A stretch of 64,000 bases of DNA from Lentisphaerota bacterium. Its GTDB lineage: Bacteria; Verrucomicrobiota; Kiritimatiellia; UBA8416; JAIOPI01. The stretch's first letter is position 1. Each line of letters opens with the position of its first letter. A model generated the notes under the pieces. That model made no database searches, was not told the origin of the DNA, and worked only from the letters and a program-made list of their open reading frames with translations. Below, piece by piece: positions 8,879 to 17,791 of the stretch. The stretch is taken from NCBI GenBank assembly GCA_021413965.1, contig JAIOPI010000014.1:1-64000 (forward strand), given 5' to 3'. A program made the translations under genes and the position numbers.

Positions 8879-9607
8879 ATGAGCGGTGGTTGCCTGTGGG
8901 GACGGCGGTTTGCCTCGGCACCCCGGGCGCGGAGGGCTGTTGCGGTGGCACATGTCGATTTCCTGGCGTCCCTGCACAAGCACACCAAGCGGGACTATCA
9001 GTTCCGCGTGCTTCAGCACGACAAGGCTGAGTGTGCCCGTGTGGCGAAGTCGTTCGGTCGGGATTACTGGGACGGCGACCGGCGTTACGGATACGGCGGC
9101 TACTATTACGACGGCCGCTGGAAGCCGGTGGCCGAGCAACTGATTGCCTATTACGAACTTCAGCAGGGAAGCCGGGTGCTCGATATTGGCTGCGGAAAGG
9201 GCTTTCTGCTCCATGAGATGAAGCAGATCCTTCCGGATCTCGATATCCGGGGAATCGACGTATCGGCGTATGCCTTGGAGCATGCGAAGGAAGAGGTCAA
9301 ACCGTTCCTCTTGCTGGGAAACGCAGTTGATTTGCCTTGGCCGGACCGACATTTCGATCTGGTGCTCTCGCTGAACACGTTGCACTACCTGTACATCTAC
9401 GATCTCGTGCGGGCATTTGCGGAATTGGAGCGCGTCAAGCGCGGCCACGCCTATATGGTGGTGGAAAGCTATTGCAACGAAGAGGAGAAAGCCAATCTGC
9501 TCAATTGGCAGTTGACGTGCGAATGTTTCTACACGCCGGACGAATGGCGGTGGCTGTTCCAGCGGTTCGGTTACACTGGCGACTATTCGTTTGTCGTGTT
9601 CGAATGA
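8879..9607 (+). CDS. Class I SAM-dependent methyltransferase
   Basis: A 242-residue methyltransferase with motif I VLDIGCGKG (D102-G108), GIDVS at the end of strand 2 and SLNTLHYL as motif IV. It belongs to the small family whose members read TKRDYxxRV, DYWDGDRRxxYGGYxYDGRW and end GYTGDYSF; such proteins occur in surface-polysaccharide clusters. ATG 8879 is preceded by a G-rich run. GTG 8945 would remove an arginine-rich leader and is a plausible alternative, because conserved sequence starts around LASLHKHTKRDY. It follows the GT2-aminotransferase fusion after 85 bases and precedes the YfhO triplet. Confidence 0.8.
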   Translation: MSGGCLWGRRFASAPRARRAVAVAHVDFLASLHKHTKRDYQFRVLQHDKAECARVAKSFGRDYWDGDRRYGYGGYYYDGRWKPVAEQLIAYYELQQGSRVLDIGCGKGFLLHEMKQILPDLDIRGIDVSAYALEHAKEEVKPFLLLGNAVDLPWPDRHFDLVLSLNTLHYLYIYDLVRAFAELERVKRGHAYMVVESYCNEEEKANLLNWQLTCECFYTPDEWRWLFQRFGYTGDYSFVVFE

Positions 9608-9628
9608 CGGACTTCGCAGAAACAGCGC

Positions 9629-12367
9629 ATGGGAGGCACACACCGTGGTTCGCGCCGTGGTCGTGCCGCCAATGCGAGATCGGGCTACTCCATTCCGGTG
9701 ACATCGCCACTTGAGACTGTGCCTCGGGTCTGGGTTGACATACGGGTGCTCGGACTGCTGGGCGCCTTCGTGCTGTTGCCTCTCCTGCCGGCCTTGACGT
9801 TGCAGGTGCCCGTCCTGCACAACGATGTGGCGAACGAACTCCTCCCGCGCGCGATGGCCATGGCGCGCGGTCTGCAGGCCGGGGCGATTCCGCTGTGGGA
9901 CTTCAATACGTTCGCCGGGGCGAGGCCGTTCTACGTCAACGAGATGGCGTCTCTATACGCCCCGATGCTCCCCTTCAGCCTGCTGGCGAATCCTGACGAC
10001 GCCAGGCAGGCGTCCGTGATGTTGGTACTATTGCCGTATGCCCTGCACGTGCTCTGGGCGGCGCTCGGCGCGTATCTTTTTGGCCGTCTTGCCATGCTCC
10101 TGCATCCGGCGGGTGCCTTCACGGTGGGGTTAGCTTATGCCCTGTGTCCGGAAATCGCATGTGGTTTCACCAGTCTGCAGGAAGCCTTCCTGTTTTGCCA
10201 CCTTCCATGGGTCATGCTGGCGGTGGCTCGTTTCATGGAAAGCGGAAGGACGAGTTGGTGGTGCGCAGGCTCAGTCGCGCTGGCCGTGCTTGGCAGCACT
10301 GGCGTGGATAACTTCACCATCCGTGTTTATTTTATCACGGCGGTTACCGTCACTTTGCTCTGGCTATTTTTTGTTCTTGGCGTGGCACGTCGCCCAGCGG
10401 TTGAGGGAGGCGCTGCCGGCACTTGGCCCCGTATGCGCGCCCTGTCCTTGCCGCGTTTGCTGGCGGCGGTCGCGATGTTTGTTGTGAGTGCCGGCTTGCA
10501 CGGGATGGGGTGGCTGAGCCTGTTGGAGAGTGCGGGCTGGATGCAGGCAAGTCTTCCGATGACGCCCGAACTGGCGTCCGGCATGACGCCGGAGAGCAGT
10601 ATGCCGCCCCTGTACCTGACGACTCTCTTCCTGCCTGGCTTCTATGGCGTTCTCGACATTCACGGCTGGGGGGTGGTTCTGGAAGAAAAGGTGAACACCC
10701 TTTCAGCCGTGAGCGGCGGCATGTTTGTGATGACCGCGGTGTTGACGGCCCTCTTGGCGCTGCGTTGCCGCCCGGGCCAGGGAGATGACCACCGGCAGCG
10801 CATGTGGACATGGATCGGGCTCCTGATGCTCGTCGGGTCACTGTTCACGATGATGGGTCGCTTTACGCCGGTGTTCGGGTGGTTCTGCGCGGTCCTGCCG
10901 TGGTTCTTCAAGTTTCCGCACCCGGTGTACTATCGCTTTGCCGCCTGCTGGAGCGTGGCCCTGCTTGCGGGGCTGGGGGTCTCGGCGTTGATTACGTCGC
11001 CAGCCGTTGCGGGCAGCGGATCGGCCCCGCGCCCGTCCCCGGAGGAAGCCCGCTTGCGGCAGAAGCGGTCTACAGGTTCTGTCGCGGGGCCGGTTCCCGG
11101 GCTGCCTTGGTACGGGCGCTGGCCGGTGGCCGCGCTTTGCGTCGCCCTGGCGCTCGGCGGCACCGCGGTCGGCCTTTGGTGGCGCGTGGACTCCCTGCGG
11201 GGTTACCAGGCCCTGAGCCTCTATGGCGAGTGGCGCTGGTTCCTGACCCGCCCCGCTTTGCAGCTTGCCGCGGCCTCGATTGCGCTGCTCGCCATCTTCA
11301 CGCGGCTGGCTCCACACCGGCGGGGGTGGGCGCTGGCGGTCGGCGTGGCGGCGGAGACAGTCCTGCTGGCGGCGTACATCGTCTATGTGGCTCCGCTGGC
11401 CGACCAGGACCGCAAGCCGCCCGACTACCGAGTTCACTGGCTAGACGACGAAGCCACGCAGCGGCGTTGCCGTACGCTGGCGGATTTCGTCCCTTATCGG
11501 GCGGTGGCTGCGGTGCGGCCGCTGCAGGAGCATCCGCCGGTGCGAGTGGCAACCTACACCTCCGCCGTGGACAACCAGGCGTGGGCCACTGACGGTAGGG
11601 CGTTGCTGGGCTATGCCGCCAAGCCGCTGCTGCCGCGGTTCGAGCGCGCCATTGAACCGTTCGTCACGGGTCTGCCATACGACCTGGCCCTGAACGACGT
11701 ATCAGTTGCATTCATGTGCAATATGAATGTCGGCTACCTCATCGCTGCCGAGAAGCCATCGGTCCCGTGGCCGGTCGTCGCGCGCTTGGAAAGCGCGGTC
11801 GTCTACCAATTGGAGACGCCCCTGCCGTGGGTGTATACGCAGGATCGCATTGTGGCCGCGGACGACGCGCGGCAACTGGAAGTTCTCCAGAACGGCGAGC
11901 TGCGCGAAGCGGTGTTGGTGGCGCCGGAGGTGGCCGCGCGGTTGCCGACCTGCGGCGCGTCGGACCTGGCGGCGTTCGCGGCGTTGCAGGCGACCAACCG
12001 CATTCTGCGAGTGGATCGCAGCCACCCGAACCGCCTGACGATTGAGGCCGACATGGCCCGGCCGGCCATGCTGGTGATCGTCGAATGCTGGCATCCGGGA
12101 TGGAGCGCGAAGGTGGACGGTCGCACGGTTCCCGTATGGCAGGTCAACTACCTGCAACAGGGGCTGTGGCTGGACGCGGGGCGGCACCGGGTGGAACTGG
12201 CGTTCATGCCGGAGAGCGTGCGCCGAGGTGTGGCGGTGAGCGGCGCTTCCGGCGCCGTCTTCCTGCTCGTGGCGGGGGTGGGGCTTGTGCGGGAGCGCCG
12301 CCGGCTCAAACCGCCAGCGGTCGGAAACGGAAACGGACAGAACGGACCAAACGGAGCGAGCCCATGA
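9629..12367 (+). CDS. YfhO-family membrane protein, paralog 1
   Basis: A 912-residue polytopic GT-C-like protein. The N-terminal loop has NELLPRAMAMARGLQ and PLWDFNTFAGARPFY, typical of YfhO proteins (implicated in glycosylation of surface polymers such as teichoic acids). About a dozen hydrophobic segments follow. The C-terminal periplasmic domain carries CWHPGWSAKVDG and a GxHxVELAFMPES strand, the usual YfhO tail. It is the first of three tandem paralogs. A 30-residue segment around residue 475 (SPEEARLRQK) is shared with paralog 3 but absent from paralog 2. The start is uncertain: ATG 9629, or GTG 9698 just before TM1. The stop overlaps the next start (ATGA at 12364). Confidence 0.78.
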   Translation: MGGTHRGSRRGRAANARSGYSIPVTSPLETVPRVWVDIRVLGLLGAFVLLPLLPALTLQVPVLHNDVANELLPRAMAMARGLQAGAIPLWDFNTFAGARPFYVNEMASLYAPMLPFSLLANPDDARQASVMLVLLPYALHVLWAALGAYLFGRLAMLLHPAGAFTVGLAYALCPEIACGFTSLQEAFLFCHLPWVMLAVARFMESGRTSWWCAGSVALAVLGSTGVDNFTIRVYFITAVTVTLLWLFFVLGVARRPAVEGGAAGTWPRMRALSLPRLLAAVAMFVVSAGLHGMGWLSLLESAGWMQASLPMTPELASGMTPESSMPPLYLTTLFLPGFYGVLDIHGWGVVLEEKVNTLSAVSGGMFVMTAVLTALLALRCRPGQGDDHRQRMWTWIGLLMLVGSLFTMMGRFTPVFGWFCAVLPWFFKFPHPVYYRFAACWSVALLAGLGVSALITSPAVAGSGSAPRPSPEEARLRQKRSTGSVAGPVPGLPWYGRWPVAALCVALALGGTAVGLWWRVDSLRGYQALSLYGEWRWFLTRPALQLAAASIALLAIFTRLAPHRRGWALAVGVAAETVLLAAYIVYVAPLADQDRKPPDYRVHWLDDEATQRRCRTLADFVPYRAVAAVRPLQEHPPVRVATYTSAVDNQAWATDGRALLGYAAKPLLPRFERAIEPFVTGLPYDLALNDVSVAFMCNMNVGYLIAAEKPSVPWPVVARLESAVVYQLETPLPWVYTQDRIVAADDARQLEVLQNGELREAVLVAPEVAARLPTCGASDLAAFAALQATNRILRVDRSHPNRLTIEADMARPAMLVIVECWHPGWSAKVDGRTVPVWQVNYLQQGLWLDAGRHRVELAFMPESVRRGVAVSGASGAVFLLVAGVGLVRERRRLKPPAVGNGNGQNGPNGASP
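11041..11076. repeat. Palindromic element inside the YfhO paralog 1 gene
   Basis: AGCCCGCTT (11047-11055), a 7-base spacer and AAGCGGTCT (11063-11071) form an inverted repeat with one mismatch. It lies inside an in-frame segment absent from the neighbouring paralog 2. The copy in paralog 3 is perfect. It resembles a REP-type or Rickettsia-type palindromic element tolerated in a coding sequence. Confidence 0.5.
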
Positions 12368-14919
12368 GTGTCGACAACTCCACTTCCGTTGTGTCCGTTC
12401 CGTCCGATTCCCGGACCCTCAGCCGCGCCGACGCCTGGGCCATGGGCCTGCTCGGCGTGGTCGTGCTGCTCTTCCTGCTGCCGGCCCTGAAGCTGCGGGC
12501 GCCCGTCCTGCATAGCGACGGGGCGAATGAGTGTCTTCCGCGCGCGATGGCTGTGGCGCGTGCCTTGCAGCAGGGGGCGCTGCCGCTTTGGGACTTCAAC
12601 ACGTTCGCGGGAGCCAAGCCCTTCTACGCGGGCAACGAGACTCCTTCTCGCTACCTTCCAATGTTGCCTTTCTACCTGCTCGCGCGTCCGGACGACGCCG
12701 CGCAGGCGTGGTTCATCCTGGCGCTGCTGCCCTTCACTCTGCATGTGCTGTGGGCCGCCGCGGGCGGCTACCTGTTCGGACGCCTGGTCATGGCGCTGCC
12801 TCCGGTCGGGGCCTTCACGCTGGGGCTGATGTACAGCCTGTGCCCGGAGATGGTGTTTCAGCTTCCCACCACGGAAGGCGCGTTTCTCTTCAGTCACCTG
12901 CCCTGGGTGATGCTGGCGGTCGCCCGTTTTCTGGAAACCGGCCGCACGGCATGGTGGTGTGCTGGCACAGCTTTGCTTGCGCTTCTTGGCTGTGCCGGCT
13001 CCGACAACTTCACGATCCGCGTTCACTTCGTCACGGCGGCCACCATCGCCCTGCTCTGGCTTTTCGCATTGCCCGGACGCCGCAGCGGATCCGCCCTGGG
13101 CCTCGGGCGATTGGCAGCGGCCGTCATGATGCTCGTCCTCAGCGTCGGCATGAACGGTGTCGGGTGGCTGAGCTTGAAGGACGGCCTCGACTGGATCAAA
13201 GGCGCGATCGTTCTGACCGCGGAAGCGGCGTCGGGCACGTTCCTGGAGAGCAGCACGCCGCCCCTTTACCTGACGACCCTGTTCGTGCCGAACCTCTATG
13301 GCGTTCTCGATGTCCATGCTTGGGGCATTGCCTTGAAGGAGAGAACGACCACCCTGTCGGCCGTGAACGGGGGCCTGTTCGTGATGACGGCCGTTCTGGC
13401 GGGGATTGCCTCGCTGCGGCGGAGATCGGAGGCCGTGGGCGGCCGGCGGCGGCGCGTGTGGACATGGATCGCGCTCCTGGTGCTGGTCGGCGCGCTGTTC
13501 GCGATGATGGGGCGCTTCACGCCGGTCTTCGGGTGGCTTTGCGCGGTCCTGCCGTGGTTCTTCAAGTTTCCCCACCCGGTGTACTACCGCTTTGCCGCCT
13601 GCTGGAGCGTGGCCCTGCTTGCGGGGGTGGGAGTTTCGTCTCTGTCCATGGCGCTTTCCCCTGCGGGAGGCGGATCGGCTGGGGGCCCAATCCCCCGGCC
13701 GCCATGGTACGGCCGCTGGCCGCTGGCCGCGCTCTCCATTGGCTTGGCGTGTGTCGGCATGGCGGTCGGGTTGTGGTGGTATGTTGACCCCATGCGGGGC
13801 TACCAAGCGATGACCTTTTGCGGGGAATGGCGCTGGTTCCTGACCCGCCCGGTGCTGCATGTCTTGGTGGCCTCGGTCGTGTTGCTGGCGATCTTCACGC
13901 GGTTGGCTCCGCGCCGCCGGGAATGGGCGCTGGCGTTGGGCGTGGCGGCGGAGACGCTCCTTCTGTCAGGGTATATCCTGTATGTCTCACCGATGTTGCA
14001 TCAGTACCGTCAACCGCCCGACTACCGCGTCCACTGGATCGACGAAGGCCTGACAGAACGGCGATGCCGCACGCTCGCGGAGTTTGCTCCCTATCGGATG
14101 GTGTCCGCAGTGCGGCCGTTGCTGGATCATCCGCCTGTGCGCGTGGCCACCTTCCGGTCTGACCTTGACAATCAGGTCTGGGCCATGAACGGAAGGGCGT
14201 TGCTGGGTTATTCAGCCAAGCCGATTCTGCCGCGGTTTGAGAAGGCCATCGAGCCGTTCGTCACGGGGCAGCCGTACTGCCTTTCGCTGAACATCTTGTC
14301 ACCCGCGTTCATGCGCAATATGAATGTCGGTTTCTTCATCGCCCCCGAGCAGCGATCGCTCCCGTGGCCTGTCGTTGCGCGCGTGGAAGGAGCCGTCGTC
14401 TGCCGGCTCGATGCACCTCTTCCTTGGGTGTACACGCAAGACCGCATCGTGGCCGCGGACGACGCGCGGCAACTGGAGGTTCTCCAGAGCGGCGACCTGC
14501 GCGAGGCAGTGTTGGTCGAGCCGGAGGTGACCGCGCGGCTGCCGAACCGCGGCGCGTCGGACGTGGCGGCATTCGCGGCGTTGCAGGCGACCAACCGCAT
14601 TCTGCGGGTGGATCGCAGCCGCCCGAACCGGTTGACCGTGGAGGCGGATATCGCGCGGGAAGCGATGCTGGTGATCGTCGAGTGCTGGCATCCCGGTTGG
14701 ACCGCGAAGGTGGACGGGCGCCCGGTTCCGGTCTGGCAGGTCAACTATCTTCAGCAAGGCTTGTGGTTGGAGCGGGGGCGGCACACCGTGGAGTTGTCGT
14801 TCATGCCCGAGAGCGTGCGCCGGGGCGTGGCGGTCAGCGGCGCGTCCGCCGCGGTCTTCCTGCTCGTCGCCGGTTGGGGCGTTGTTCGCGCGCGGCGCAG
14901 GCGGGGAGGATCATCATGA
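12364..14919 (+). CDS. YfhO-family membrane protein, paralog 2
   Basis: An 851-residue paralog of the flanking genes. It has NECLPRAMAVARALQ, PLWDFNTFAGAKPFY, the HPVYYRFAACWSVALLAG membrane block and CWHPGWTAKVDG in the C-terminal domain. ATG 12364 overlaps the previous stop by 4 bases. The frame is open further upstream but only inside paralog 1. It is shorter than paralog 1 because the central loop lacks the SPEEARLRQK segment. DNA at about 12700-12960 is nearly identical to 15406-15664 in paralog 3, showing recent exchange. The role is inferred to be glycosyl transfer to, or assembly of, a surface polymer on the outer face of the membrane. Confidence 0.78.
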   Translation: MSVDNSTSVVSVPSDSRTLSRADAWAMGLLGVVVLLFLLPALKLRAPVLHSDGANECLPRAMAVARALQQGALPLWDFNTFAGAKPFYAGNETPSRYLPMLPFYLLARPDDAAQAWFILALLPFTLHVLWAAAGGYLFGRLVMALPPVGAFTLGLMYSLCPEMVFQLPTTEGAFLFSHLPWVMLAVARFLETGRTAWWCAGTALLALLGCAGSDNFTIRVHFVTAATIALLWLFALPGRRSGSALGLGRLAAAVMMLVLSVGMNGVGWLSLKDGLDWIKGAIVLTAEAASGTFLESSTPPLYLTTLFVPNLYGVLDVHAWGIALKERTTTLSAVNGGLFVMTAVLAGIASLRRRSEAVGGRRRRVWTWIALLVLVGALFAMMGRFTPVFGWLCAVLPWFFKFPHPVYYRFAACWSVALLAGVGVSSLSMALSPAGGGSAGGPIPRPPWYGRWPLAALSIGLACVGMAVGLWWYVDPMRGYQAMTFCGEWRWFLTRPVLHVLVASVVLLAIFTRLAPRRREWALALGVAAETLLLSGYILYVSPMLHQYRQPPDYRVHWIDEGLTERRCRTLAEFAPYRMVSAVRPLLDHPPVRVATFRSDLDNQVWAMNGRALLGYSAKPILPRFEKAIEPFVTGQPYCLSLNILSPAFMRNMNVGFFIAPEQRSLPWPVVARVEGAVVCRLDAPLPWVYTQDRIVAADDARQLEVLQSGDLREAVLVEPEVTARLPNRGASDVAAFAALQATNRILRVDRSRPNRLTVEADIAREAMLVIVECWHPGWTAKVDGRPVPVWQVNYLQQGLWLERGRHTVELSFMPESVRRGVAVSGASAAVFLLVAGWGVVRARRRRGGSS

Positions 14920-15067
14920 CGGCGATGTGCCACGGGCCGGCCTGCACGTGGGCGTACAACGTGTGGTCTCCTCGCCCCGGGCAAAATCCGCGCAACGGTT
15001 GGCTCGGAAGAGGACACGGGAGGATGGCGTATGCTCCGTGTCTCGGTGCCTCCGTGGTGAATCCTCA
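14920..15067. other. Spacer between YfhO paralogs 2 and 3
   Basis: About 150 bases with no gene. The end (15027-15062) reads CTCCGTGTCTCGGTGCCTCC and continues GTGGTGAATCC. This repetitive phrase resembles a low-complexity dispersed repeat, and a related version lies at 208-230. The paralogs are otherwise packed with overlapping ends, so this spacer probably arose when the third copy was added. Confidence 0.35.
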
Positions 15068-17686
15068 ATGGGTTGTGGCGGGCGGGGCCAAGTGAATACC
15101 CCTATTGTGACAAGACAGAGTAGCGAAAGGCTCGGCCGCACGGATGCGTGGGCCATGGGGCTGCTCGGCGTGCTCGTGCTGCTTTTCCTTCTTCCAGCCC
15201 TGGCCCTGCGGGCGCCGGTCCTGCACAGCGATGGGGCCAACGAGGATCTTCCGCGCTCGATGGCCACGGCGCGGGTCCTGCAGCAGGGCGCGCTGCCACT
15301 GTGGGACTTCAACACGTTCTCCGGCGCCAAGCCCTACTACGCCGCCAATGAGACCCCTGCGCGCTATCTTCCGATGCTGCCATTTTTTCTGCTCGCGCGG
15401 CCGGACGACGCCGCGCAGGCGTGGTTCATCCTGGCGCTGCTGCCCTTCACTCTGCATGTGCTGTGGGCCGCCGCGGGCGGCTATCTGTTCGGACGCCTGG
15501 CCATGGCGCTGCCTCCGGTCGGGGCCTTCACGCTGGGGCTGATGTACAGCCTGTGCCCGGAGATGATGTTTCAGCTGCTCACCACGGAAGGCGCGTTTCT
15601 CTTCAGTCACTTGCCATGGGTGATGCTGGCGGTTGCCCGTTTCCTGGAAACCGGCCGTACGGCATGGTGGTTTGCCGGCACAGCCGCGCTTGCTCTCCTT
15701 GGAAGCGCCTCGGCGGATAATTTCACGATCCGCGTCTATTTCATTACGGCGGCCACCATCGGCCTGCTCTGGCTTTTTGCGCTGCCTGGTCGTCGTTGGG
15801 GGCGCGCCATGGGGCTCGCGCGACTGCTGGCGGCCGGCACGATGATCGCCCTGGGCGCCGGAATGAACGGCGTGGGGTGGTTGGGTTTGACGGATGGAAA
15901 GGGCTGGATCGAAGGCGCAATCGCGATGACGACGGAAATGGCGTCGGGCATGTTGTCGGAGGGCAGCACGCCGCCCCTGTACCTGGCGACCCTCTTCGTG
16001 CCGAGCCTCTATGGCGCGCTCGACGTCCACGCCTGGGGCGTTGCCTTGAAGGAATCAACGACCACCCTGTCGGCCGTGAACGGTGGCCTGTTCGTGATGA
16101 CGGCCGTTCTGGCGGGGATCGCCGCGCTGCGGCGGAGACCGGAGGACGTGGGCGCCCGGCGTCGGCACATGTGGACATGGATCGGGCTCCTGGTGTTCGT
16201 CGGGTCGCTGTTCACGATGATGGGGCGCTTTACGCCGGTGTTTGGGTGGTTTTGCGCGGTTCTGCCGTGGTTCTTCAAGTTTCCTCACCCGGTGTACTAT
16301 CGCTTTGCCGCCTGCTGGAGCGTGGCCTTGCTTGCGGGGCTGGGGGTCTCGGCGTTGATCACGTCGCCATCTGTTGCGGGCAGCGGATTGGCCCCGCGCC
16401 CGTCCCCGGAGGAAGCCCGCTTGCGGCAGAAGCGGGCTACAGGTTCTGTCGCGGGGCCGGTTCCCGGGCTGCCATGGCACGGGCGCTGGCCGGTGGCCGC
16501 GCTCTGCATTGCTCTGGCGGGCGCCGGCGTTGCGGCCGGGCTGTGGTGGCGCGTGGATTCCCTGCGGGGCTACGAAGCCCTGAGCCTGTACCGCGAGTGG
16601 CGGTGGTTCCTGACCCGCCCGACCCTGCATCTGGCGGCGGCCTCGGTCGCGGTGCTGGCAATCTTCACCCTCCTGGCTCCGCGCCGTCGAGGGTGGGCGC
16701 TCGCGGTTGGCGTGGCGGCGGAGACGGTCTTGCTGGCGGGTTACATGGTGTACGTCTCCCCGGTATTCGGTCAGTTCCGCCGGCCGCCCGACTACCGCGC
16801 CCACTGGTTCTTCGAGACCGGAACGGAGCAGCGGTGCCGCACGCTGGCGGAGTTCGCCCCCTACCGGGTGATCGCCGCGGCGCGGCCGTTGCAGGGCGAT
16901 CCGCCGGTGCGAGTGGCAACCTTTGCATCCGCCGTGGATAACCAGGCGTGGGCCACTGACGGAAGGGCGTTGCTGGGCTATGCGGCCAAGCCGCTCCTGC
17001 CGCGGTTCGAGAAAGCGATCGAACCGTTTGTCGCGGGTCGGCCCTATAACCTCAGGCTGAACATCGTGTCCCCCGCGTTTATGCGCAATATGAATGTCGG
17101 TTACTTCATTGGGCCCGAGCAATCATCATCCCCGTGGCCGATCGTCGCGCGTTTGGAAGGGGCCGCCGTCTACGGGCTCGACGCGCCTCTTCCGTGGGTG
17201 TACACGCAGGACCGCATTGTGGCCGCGGACGACACGCGGCAACGGGAGGTTCTCCAGCGCGGCGATCTGCGTGAAGCGGTGTTCGTCGAGCCTGAGGTGG
17301 CTGCGCGGCTGCCGGTCCTCGGCGCGGCGGACGCGTCGGCGTTTGCGGCGTTGCAGGTTACCAACCGCATCCTGCGCGTGGATCGAAGCCGCCCGAACCA
17401 TCTGACGGTCGAGGCCGACATGGCCCGGCCGGCCATGCTGGTGATCGTCGAGTGCTGGCACCCGGGATGGACCGCGAAGGTAAACGGGCAACCGGTTCCC
17501 GTGTGGCAGGTGAACTACCTGCAGCAGGGGTTGTGGCTGGACGCAGGGCGGCACACGGTTGAACTGGCGTTCATGCCGCAGAGCGTGCGCCGGGGCATTG
17601 CGTTGAGTGGCGCGGCCGGCACGGTCCTTCTGCTGGGAGCCGGCTTCGGACTGCTGTGGGAATCGAAGGTTCGGAGGCGTGATTGA
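15068..17686 (+). CDS. YfhO-family membrane protein, paralog 3 (mosaic)
   Basis: An 872-residue YfhO-type protein. It has NEDLPRSMATARVLQ, PLWDFNTFSGAKPYY, many TM segments and CWHPGWTAKVNG near the C-terminus. ATG 15068 and GTG 15092 are both possible starts, the latter with GGCGGGG just upstream. The frame is open further 5' without homology. The first half is nearly identical in DNA to paralog 2 (about 15406-15664). The middle (about 16208-16520) is nearly identical to paralog 1, including the SPEEARLRQK insertion. It is therefore a recombinant of its two neighbours. A hairpin follows the stop. Confidence 0.77.
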   Translation: MGCGGRGQVNTPIVTRQSSERLGRTDAWAMGLLGVLVLLFLLPALALRAPVLHSDGANEDLPRSMATARVLQQGALPLWDFNTFSGAKPYYAANETPARYLPMLPFFLLARPDDAAQAWFILALLPFTLHVLWAAAGGYLFGRLAMALPPVGAFTLGLMYSLCPEMMFQLLTTEGAFLFSHLPWVMLAVARFLETGRTAWWFAGTAALALLGSASADNFTIRVYFITAATIGLLWLFALPGRRWGRAMGLARLLAAGTMIALGAGMNGVGWLGLTDGKGWIEGAIAMTTEMASGMLSEGSTPPLYLATLFVPSLYGALDVHAWGVALKESTTTLSAVNGGLFVMTAVLAGIAALRRRPEDVGARRRHMWTWIGLLVFVGSLFTMMGRFTPVFGWFCAVLPWFFKFPHPVYYRFAACWSVALLAGLGVSALITSPSVAGSGLAPRPSPEEARLRQKRATGSVAGPVPGLPWHGRWPVAALCIALAGAGVAAGLWWRVDSLRGYEALSLYREWRWFLTRPTLHLAAASVAVLAIFTLLAPRRRGWALAVGVAAETVLLAGYMVYVSPVFGQFRRPPDYRAHWFFETGTEQRCRTLAEFAPYRVIAAARPLQGDPPVRVATFASAVDNQAWATDGRALLGYAAKPLLPRFEKAIEPFVAGRPYNLRLNIVSPAFMRNMNVGYFIGPEQSSSPWPIVARLEGAAVYGLDAPLPWVYTQDRIVAADDTRQREVLQRGDLREAVFVEPEVAARLPVLGAADASAFAALQVTNRILRVDRSRPNHLTVEADMARPAMLVIVECWHPGWTAKVNGQPVPVWQVNYLQQGLWLDAGRHTVELAFMPQSVRRGIALSGAAGTVLLLGAGFGLLWESKVRRRD
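16408..16442. repeat. Palindromic element inside the YfhO paralog 3 gene
   Basis: AGCCCGCTT (16414-16422) and AAGCGGGCT (16430-16438) are perfect 9-bp arms around GCGGCAG. It is translated in frame as part of SPEEARLRQKRATG. Paralog 1 has the same element with one changed base, and paralog 2 lacks it. Confidence 0.5.
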
Positions 17687-17691
17687 GTCCT

Positions 17692-17720
17692 GATCGCCAC
17701 GGTGACGAGTCACGGCGATC
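17692..17720. terminator. Hairpin after the YfhO triplet
   Basis: GATCGCC (17692-17698) pairs with GGCGATC (17714-17720), and inside it GTGAC pairs with GTCAC, leaving a small bulge. It starts six bases after the stop of paralog 3 and lies before the promoter of the next gene. There is no T-tract, so termination would be non-classical. Confidence 0.4.
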
Positions 17721-17736
17721 CACGGCGCGTCTCCCC

Positions 17737-17764
17737 TTGTTCCTGAGCGTCCACCTGCTATATT
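17737..17764 (+). promoter_or_regulatory. Candidate promoter for the SGNH gene at 17792
   Basis: TTGTTC (17737-17742), a 16-base spacer and TATATT (17759-17764) end about 27 bases before GTG 17792. GTAGGGAC just before the start could serve as ribosome-binding site. Confidence 0.5.
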
Positions 17765-17791
17765 TGTGGGCAACTTGGCGAATGTAGGGAC

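Noticed and set aside
12148..13860. Minus-strand open frame of about 570 codons opposite YfhO paralog 2.
   Set aside because: Similar antisense frames occur opposite all three paralogs, and their sequence is Arg/Gln/Gly-rich without domains. The plus strand has clear homology and TM periodicity.
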